Shown piece by piece: positions 13,536 through 18,438 of a stretch of DNA of 18,438 nucleotides. The stretch lies in assembly GCA_904501625.1 (NCBI GenBank), contig CAJGBR010000029.1, forward strand, positions 1-18,438. The letters run 5' to 3'. Source of the stretch: an uncultured Rikenellaceae bacterium. GTDB taxonomy: Bacteria > Bacteroidota > Bacteroidia > Bacteroidales > Rikenellaceae. Below the pieces are notes generated by a model. The model was given only the letters and a program-made list of their open reading frames with translations, was not told the origin of the DNA and did not search any database. The translations under genes and the position numbers were made by a program. Positions within the stretch are counted from its first letter, which is position 1; each line of letters opens with the position of its first letter.

Positions 13536-15239
13536 ATGAAAATGAGATTGAGATTGAGATCAATTTTGATTGCCGGATTAGCAATGCTGTCAGTGGGCAC
13601 ATTGTTCGCGCAAGAGAAAAACGACAAACTTCTGACCATTTTGCGAGAGGAGTTGACTCAGCAAATGAAGGAGTTGCAAAAAGGAGAATTCCCTCCGTAT
13701 CAAATGAATTATCGAGTTATTGATAAAACTGTATCACAAGTATCCACATCGTTTGGTTCGTTGACTGCATCAATTCATACAAGATCGGTTCGATTTGTTC
13801 CGCAAATCAGAGTAGGTTCATATGAGTTTGATAACTTTAAGAACCGCCATATGGGTGCAGGATACAACAGAAACGGAGCCCTCTCGTCAGCTGCATTGCC
13901 ATTGAATGTTGAAGGTGGTGAAGCGGCTATTCGTCAGGCAATATGGAACGAAACAAATAATCGCTATCAATTTGCTCTTAGTGTATTCCGCAACGATTTA
14001 GCAAATAAGAGTGTTAACGTAGCAAGTGATGATAAAGCTCCGTGTTTTTCAGATGCTGAAGTTGAAAAGTATTACGAAGAGGCACTGCCCGAAGAAAAGT
14101 GCAAACTTGATCTTGATGAGTGGGCTGAAAAGTTGAAAAAAGTATCTGCCGTATTTGATAAAGATAAGAAAATTTTGAGTGGATCGGCATCAATAACTTA
14201 TACTGTTGAACGTAGATATTTTATTGATACAGAAGGCCGTGAAGTTGTGCAAAACTTGACTTATGCACGTGTTATGGTCAATGCACAAACAAAGGCTGAC
14301 GATGGTATGGAATTGCCGTTGTATCTGTCATATTTTGCTTACGAACCTCAGAATCTTCCTTCTGTAGAAAAGATGGTCAGCGATGCTGATGCTATGGCTG
14401 ACAAGGTGTTGGCATTGAGGGAGGCTCCGATTGTTGATCCTTATACAGGCCCGGCAATCCTTTCAGGTGCAGCATCAGGTGTATTTTTCCACGAAATCTT
14501 TGGCCACCGTATCGAAGGTCAACGTATGAAGAGTGATCGTGATGGTCAGACATTCAAGAAACTCGTAGGTCAATATGTATTGCCCAAGACAATGAACGTT
14601 TATGATGACCCAACTCTGAAATCATACAACGGCGAAGATTTGAATGGTTACTATAAGTTTGACGATCAAGGTATTCGCGGTGAACGTGTACACGCAGTTA
14701 AAGATGGTAAATTGCAAGATTTCCTGATGACACGTACCCCGATTGACAACTTCCCACGTAGTAATGGTCACGCACGCGGTATGGACGGATTCGATCCTGT
14801 GTCTCGTCAGTCAAATCTGTTGATTGAGTCTTCAGAAAATCTGACTGAAGAAGATCTCCGCAAACTGCTGATCGAAGAGGTTAAGAAACAAGGTAAGGAG
14901 TATGGTTATTACTTCAAGTCTGTTACCGGAGGTTTGACAATGACCAGCGTAGGTCAAACAAACTCGTTCAGCGTAAATCCTGTAGAGGTTTACAAGGTCT
15001 TCGTAGATGGTCGTCCAGATCAATTGGTTCGAGGTGTTGACCTTATCGGTACTCCGTTGTCAATGTTCTCGAACATTATTCACGCAGGAGGCGATAGCGA
15101 AGTGTTTACCGGAATGTGTGGTGCTGAATCAGGTTCAATCCCTGTAACTGCAATCTCACCTACAATTTTGGTTAATAAAGTTGAAATGCAAAGAAAAGCA
15201 AAATCAAACGAATTGCCTCCAATTCTTGAACGTCCGTAA
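13536..15239 (+). CDS. tldD: Exported TldD-like zinc metalloprotease
   Basis: This 567-residue protein starts with a signal peptide (MKMRLRLRSILIAGLAMLSV then GTLFAQ). The ATG at 13536 is preferred over the in-frame TTG at 13521, because it starts the signal peptide directly. The catalytic TldD motif HEIFGHRIEG (H319, E320, H324) is intact, and the third zinc ligand C528 is present in MCGAESGSIPV. In E. coli, TldD pairs with inactive TldE (PmbA) to degrade unstructured peptides in the cytosol; here both partners have export signals. The downstream gene, 31 nt away, is the TldE-like partner. It is longer than E. coli TldD (481), mainly from an inserted N-terminal region. Activity is predicted from intact ligands. 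Confidence 0.92.
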   Translation: MKMRLRLRSILIAGLAMLSVGTLFAQEKNDKLLTILREELTQQMKELQKGEFPPYQMNYRVIDKTVSQVSTSFGSLTASIHTRSVRFVPQIRVGSYEFDNFKNRHMGAGYNRNGALSSAALPLNVEGGEAAIRQAIWNETNNRYQFALSVFRNDLANKSVNVASDDKAPCFSDAEVEKYYEEALPEEKCKLDLDEWAEKLKKVSAVFDKDKKILSGSASITYTVERRYFIDTEGREVVQNLTYARVMVNAQTKADDGMELPLYLSYFAYEPQNLPSVEKMVSDADAMADKVLALREAPIVDPYTGPAILSGAASGVFFHEIFGHRIEGQRMKSDRDGQTFKKLVGQYVLPKTMNVYDDPTLKSYNGEDLNGYYKFDDQGIRGERVHAVKDGKLQDFLMTRTPIDNFPRSNGHARGMDGFDPVSRQSNLLIESSENLTEEDLRKLLIEEVKKQGKEYGYYFKSVTGGLTMTSVGQTNSFSVNPVEVYKVFVDGRPDQLVRGVDLIGTPLSMFSNIIHAGGDSEVFTGMCGAESGSIPVTAISPTILVNKVEMQRKAKSNELPPILERP

Positions 15240-15270
15240 TCTTGTGGGGAGAATAAAAATTTGAAAGACA

Positions 15271-16932
15271 ATGAAAAGATTTAACAGATATATATTAGCA
15301 GTCGTTGCAATGTTTACGGCTGTAGCGGCTTATAGCCAGACTCCAGATGACAAGGCAATCATTGATGCTATGAAGTCGGAGATGAACAGAAATAAAGAAA
15401 ACCTTCAGTTGCCTGGTTATACTACACCTTATTTCTTGTCATACGCATTTTGTCGTTCACATCAGTTCAATGTTTCGGCATCATTGGGCGCAATTACATC
15501 AACTCACGACAGACCTTGGACAGCTCACGGTACAACACGTCTGCAAACAGGTGATTATCACCGAAACAGTGACCCGTTCTATCACGGACAGTTTGGTCGT
15601 GTAGTTATGCCAGCAGATGCTAATGAGCAGGCAATTAAGAATGGATTTTGGACATTCTCAGATATGCTTTACAAGGCTGCGTTGAAGAACTATGCTGCGA
15701 AGGTTGCAATCCGCACGAATAATCCTTTGACTCCCGAAGAAGAGGCAATGGACGATTTCTCACAGATTGAACCGATTGTTCGTGTTGTAGAAAGAAAAGC
15801 AGAATTTGAGTATGACCATAAAGAGTGGGAGAAACGTATTGCCGAATTGTCGGCTGTCTTCAATGAATATCCTGAACTGATGAACAGCCGTGTGGTGATG
15901 AGTGGTCTTGAAATGGTAATCTATAAGACTACTACCGAAGGTGTTGAGACTATTATCCCGTTGTCATTGATGTCGGTTTCTGCAGTGGCTATGGTTCGTA
16001 CAGAAGATGGTTATTCATTCTCGGATAGTTGGCAGCTGGTGAGCCAGACTCCAGGTCAAATGCCGAGCCAGGAAGAGATGATTAAGCAGGTGCGAAAATT
16101 TGCTGAAAGTCTGACTAAACTCAGAACTGTTAAACCTATCGAAGAGTATTATGCAGGTCCGGTATTGTTTGAAGATGGTGCTGCATTGGGTGTATTTACA
16201 TCAAATCTGTTTGCTCCACAGACAGCCCTTATCGCCGGTCGTACACGTATCGACAGACAGGCTGCTCCGACAATCGAAAACCGTATTGGAAAGAAGATTA
16301 TTGACTCACGACTGACTGTAAAAAACTATAGTACTTTGGCAAAATATAATAACACTCAGTTGATGGGTGCTTATGAAATTGATGCTGAAGGTGTAGTGCC
16401 TGAAAAAGAGATCACTTTGGTTGAAAACGGTATTATGCGTAGAATGCTCAATAGCCGTGTCCCGACATTGAAGAATCCGACCTCTACAGGTAGATCACGT
16501 TATGTGCTCTCAGCCACAGATATCGCGTTTGTAACAGCTCCGGGTACGGTACACATCTCTGTGTCAAAGGGTATTAAACACGATAAGATGAAGAAAGAAC
16601 TTATCAAAGCCGTAAAAGAAGAGGGTCTTGAATATGGTTATATCGTGCGTAAGAACGCAGGTTTAGCAACTCAGATTTTCCGCGTTAGTGCGAAAGATGG
16701 TTCTGAAACACAAGTTGGTGCTTGTTCAGTGACAAAAGTAGAATTGGCTAAGATTAAACGTTTGTTGGCAGTATCTTCAAGAGAAAACGTTGCAAACATT
16801 ATTCTTAACAACGCAACTTTGGCATCGTTCATTTATCCGTCAGCAATTCTGGTTGACGATGTTGAAATCAATAAGACAGATGCAAAGAAATCACAGGCTC
16901 CGTCACTCGAATTCCCGCTGAAACGTCAGTAG
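15271..16932 (+). CDS. tldE: Exported TldE/PmbA-like partner, no zinc motif
   Basis: This 553-residue protein has a signal peptide (MKRFNRYILAVVAMFTAVAA then YSQ). It shares the overall course of the preceding TldD-like protein: for example TPYFLSYAFCRSHQF near the start, and GPVLFEDGAALGVFTSNLF at the place where TldD has its HExxxH helix. There the His-Glu residues are absent, and no third-ligand Cys appears at the GACSVTK position in the same context. It therefore looks like the non-catalytic partner that shapes the tunnel of a TldD/TldE heterodimer, probably in the periplasm. It follows tldD by 31 nt and ends at a strong terminator. The two genes probably arose by duplication; a direct alignment would show how old the split is. 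Confidence 0.85.
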   Translation: MKRFNRYILAVVAMFTAVAAYSQTPDDKAIIDAMKSEMNRNKENLQLPGYTTPYFLSYAFCRSHQFNVSASLGAITSTHDRPWTAHGTTRLQTGDYHRNSDPFYHGQFGRVVMPADANEQAIKNGFWTFSDMLYKAALKNYAAKVAIRTNNPLTPEEEAMDDFSQIEPIVRVVERKAEFEYDHKEWEKRIAELSAVFNEYPELMNSRVVMSGLEMVIYKTTTEGVETIIPLSLMSVSAVAMVRTEDGYSFSDSWQLVSQTPGQMPSQEEMIKQVRKFAESLTKLRTVKPIEEYYAGPVLFEDGAALGVFTSNLFAPQTALIAGRTRIDRQAAPTIENRIGKKIIDSRLTVKNYSTLAKYNNTQLMGAYEIDAEGVVPEKEITLVENGIMRRMLNSRVPTLKNPTSTGRSRYVLSATDIAFVTAPGTVHISVSKGIKHDKMKKELIKAVKEEGLEYGYIVRKNAGLATQIFRVSAKDGSETQVGACSVTKVELAKIKRLLAVSSRENVANIILNNATLASFIYPSAILVDDVEINKTDAKKSQAPSLEFPLKRQ

Positions 16933-16952
16933 TGCTTCTCAGACATAATAAC

Positions 16953-16986
16953 AAAAATAGCATCTCGTCAGAGATGCTATTTTTTT
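16953..16986 (+). terminator. Intrinsic terminator after tldE
   Basis: AAAAATAGCATCTC (16953-16966) and GAGATGCTATTTTT (16971-16984) form a 14-bp perfect stem with a GTCA loop. T residues continue to 16986, then GTTTTG. It lies 20 nt past the tldE stop and separates it from the promoter of the glycosyltransferase gene. Confidence 0.93.
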
Positions 16987-17000
16987 GTTTTGCGAAATAA

Positions 17001-17032
17001 GTTGCTGATTAGACAGAAAAAACGTACCTTTG
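17001..17032 (+). promoter_or_regulatory. Consensus Bacteroidetes promoter of the glycosyltransferase locus
   Basis: TACCTTTG at 17025-17032 matches TAnnTTTG exactly. GTTG at 17001-17004 provides the -33 element with a 20-bp spacer. Transcription would start near 17038, giving a leader of about 50 nt before ATG 17091. This is the cleanest promoter in the window. Confidence 0.75.
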
Positions 17033-17090
17033 TGAAGAAAATTGAAAGTGTTTTCTAATTGTAGATTGTAAGTTGCGAATTTGATTCAGA

Positions 17091-18299
17091 ATGAAAGTTA
17101 TTTTCCTGAGTGTAAGTCGAATAAATCGAATAGAAGGACGTGGTATATATCCTGATTTGATGCGGAAATTTCGCGATGAAGGTTGGGACGTGTATATAGT
17201 TTCACCTGTTGAAAGACAGTTCGGTCAACCCACTGCATTGAAACAGGTCGATGGAGTTCATGTGCTGAATGTAAAAACACTAAATATTCAGAAAACAAAT
17301 GTCCTGGAAAAGGGTCTCGCAACAATATTGCTCGAATCACAATACAAGGCTGCAATAAAAAAATATCTGAGTGATATAAATTTTGATTTGATTCTTTATG
17401 CAACTCCTCCTATTACACTGAATAGTGTGATATCTTATCTCAAACAGAAGAATCAAAATGCGGTGTCATATCTTCTGTTGAAGGATATATTTCCGCAGAA
17501 TGCAGTCGATTTAGGTATGTTTAAACAATCAAGTCTGCTGTATAAATATTTCCGTAGAAAAGAGGAACAACTCTACAGACGATCAGATTATATCGGTTGT
17601 ATGTCGCCTGCTAATGTTAAATTCTTGCTAAAACACAATAAGTTTGTGTCAGCTGACAGGGTTGAGGTTGCACCGAATAGTTTGGAGGTTGTTGCACATC
17701 CGATTGTTGAAAATAGAACTCAGGTGAGAGAAAAGTTTGGATTGCCTGCGGATCGTCCGATATTCATTTATGGAGGTAATCTCGGAAAACCACAGGGAAT
17801 ACCGTTTCTGATAGAGTGTCTTGAAGCTAATGCTAATCGTCAGGATTGCCATTTCGTAGTGGTAGGCAATGGTACTGAATACTCTAAATTGAAAACTTGG
17901 AGTGAAAAGGCAAATTATCAAAATATAACTATATTATCTCGATTGCCGAAGGAGGATTACGATCTGCTGGTTCAGAGTTGTGATGTGGGATTGATATTTC
18001 TTGATCATAGATTTACCATACCGAATTATCCGTCACGGTTGCTCTCGTATATCGAGTATAAGATGCCAATTATTGCAGCAACCGATCCGAATACAGATGT
18101 GGGAACAATTGCTCAAGAAAATGGTTATGGATATTGGTGTGAGAGTAACGATGTCGAAGCGTTTACAAATTGTGTCAATAAGTTTGTGAATGATAAACAT
18201 TCAATTGTCGAAATGGGAGAAAATGGTTACAAATATCTGTTGGCAAACTACCGAATCGAAAATACGTATGACGTGGTAGTAGAACACATTAACAAATAG
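17091..18299 (+). CDS. Glycosyltransferase family 4 (GT-B fold), polysaccharide synthesis
   Basis: This 402-residue protein has the GT-B layout of family 4 glycosyltransferases. An acceptor-binding N-terminal half (about 1-200) begins KVIFLSVSRIN with a glycine-rich loop (EGRGIYPDL). A donor-binding C-terminal half has FIYGGNLGKPQGIPFLIE (225-242), VVVGNGTEY (257-264) and NYPSRLLSYIEYKMPII (312-328), including the usual ExxxxPII-like donor loop. It transfers a sugar from a nucleotide donor during capsule, O-antigen or glycoprotein-glycan assembly, on the cytoplasmic side. The next gene, 5 nt away, is a phosphoglycosyl transferase that starts such glycans, so they form the head of a polysaccharide operon. 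Sugar specificity is not readable. Confidence 0.9.
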   Translation: MKVIFLSVSRINRIEGRGIYPDLMRKFRDEGWDVYIVSPVERQFGQPTALKQVDGVHVLNVKTLNIQKTNVLEKGLATILLESQYKAAIKKYLSDINFDLILYATPPITLNSVISYLKQKNQNAVSYLLLKDIFPQNAVDLGMFKQSSLLYKYFRRKEEQLYRRSDYIGCMSPANVKFLLKHNKFVSADRVEVAPNSLEVVAHPIVENRTQVREKFGLPADRPIFIYGGNLGKPQGIPFLIECLEANANRQDCHFVVVGNGTEYSKLKTWSEKANYQNITILSRLPKEDYDLLVQSCDVGLIFLDHRFTIPNYPSRLLSYIEYKMPIIAATDPNTDVGTIAQENGYGYWCESNDVEAFTNCVNKFVNDKHSIVEMGENGYKYLLANYRIENTYDVVVEHINK

Positions 18300-18304
18300 A
18301 GGTT

Positions 18305-18438
18305 ATGTATAGAAGAGGTCTGAAACGTATTATAGATTTTTTGGTGGTCTTTGTTGTGTTGTTGGTAATCTGGCCTTTGTTGGTGGTTATTACAATTTGG
18401 CTGAGTATTGCCAATAAGGGGGCTGGAGCATTCTTTAC
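18305..18438 (+). CDS. Undecaprenyl-phosphate sugar phosphotransferase (bacterial sugar transferase), 5' end
   Basis: Only the first 44 codons are in the window. They read MYRRGLKRIIDF, then a hydrophobic membrane hairpin of about 23 residues, then SIANKGAGAFFT. This is the N-terminus of the PglC/WcaJ family, which puts the first sugar-phosphate on undecaprenyl phosphate; 'KR..D......P.......KG..FF' is its recognised opening. The short single-helix start, without the extra five-helix module of WcaJ-type enzymes, suggests the small PglC-like class. It is 5 nt from the glycosyltransferase gene. The catalytic Asp-Glu pair lies beyond the window and cannot be checked. Confidence 0.88.
   Translation, partial: MYRRGLKRIIDFLVVFVVLLVIWPLLVVITIWLSIANKGAGAFF

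Overview
The window looks like ordinary chromosome from a member of the Bacteroidota, most likely order Bacteroidales. The evidence is as follows. Several starts are preceded by TAnnTTTG-type promoter elements rather than TATAAT. Almost no gene has a Shine-Dalgarno sequence. The gene families are typical of the phylum: a lipoprotein S41 protease, a three-HhH membrane protein, the rpsU-xerC-hpf cluster, an EF-G paralog, exported TldD/TldE, and a sugar transferase of the NKGAGAFFT type. I see no insertion sequence, CRISPR array, phage gene, rRNA or tRNA.

Layout, left to right. (1) Positions 1-159 are the 3' end of a gene, probably a small MutS-family ATPase, followed by a clear intrinsic terminator. 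(2) On the plus strand, a promoter with an almost leaderless start drives an outer-membrane beta-barrel gene and a polytopic Gate-domain inner-membrane protein. A rubredoxin gene follows, with a 10-bp hairpin ending one base before its ATG. A bidirectional terminator closes this block. (3) On the minus strand, a promoter at about 5380 drives a VTC-type polyphosphate polymerase domain protein, a LytS-type histidine kinase and a LytTR response regulator, tightly packed as one operon. (4) A long minus-strand run from 11141 down to 5505 encodes an S41 protease lipoprotein, a UbiD-family decarboxylase, an HhH membrane protein, ribosomal protein bS21, a Xer recombinase and hibernation factor HPF, ending in a terminator. 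(5) On the plus strand, an EF-G paralog with a degenerate GTPase centre is followed by a pair of exported TldD and TldE-like proteins and a terminator. (6) A consensus promoter at 17025 starts a polysaccharide locus: a family 4 glycosyltransferase, then the 5' end of an undecaprenyl-phosphate sugar transferase that runs off the window.

How the genes may work together. Two neighbouring blocks carry factors tied to translation under starvation: HPF with bS21, and the EF-G paralog. The hpf gene has a textbook Shine-Dalgarno sequence (TAGGAGGA, 7 nt before ATG) that overlaps the stop codon of xerC. I found no comparable site upstream of any other start in the window. Ribosomes of this class are known to hide the anti-Shine-Dalgarno tail with bS21, so an SD-bearing hibernation gene downstream of rpsU is the most suggestive regulatory arrangement here. 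The VTC-LytS-LytTR operon is the second: a possible polyphosphate-linked or VTC-domain-linked signalling unit whose VTC protein has changes at positions usually held by lysine. No clearly new multi-gene defence or mobile system is present.
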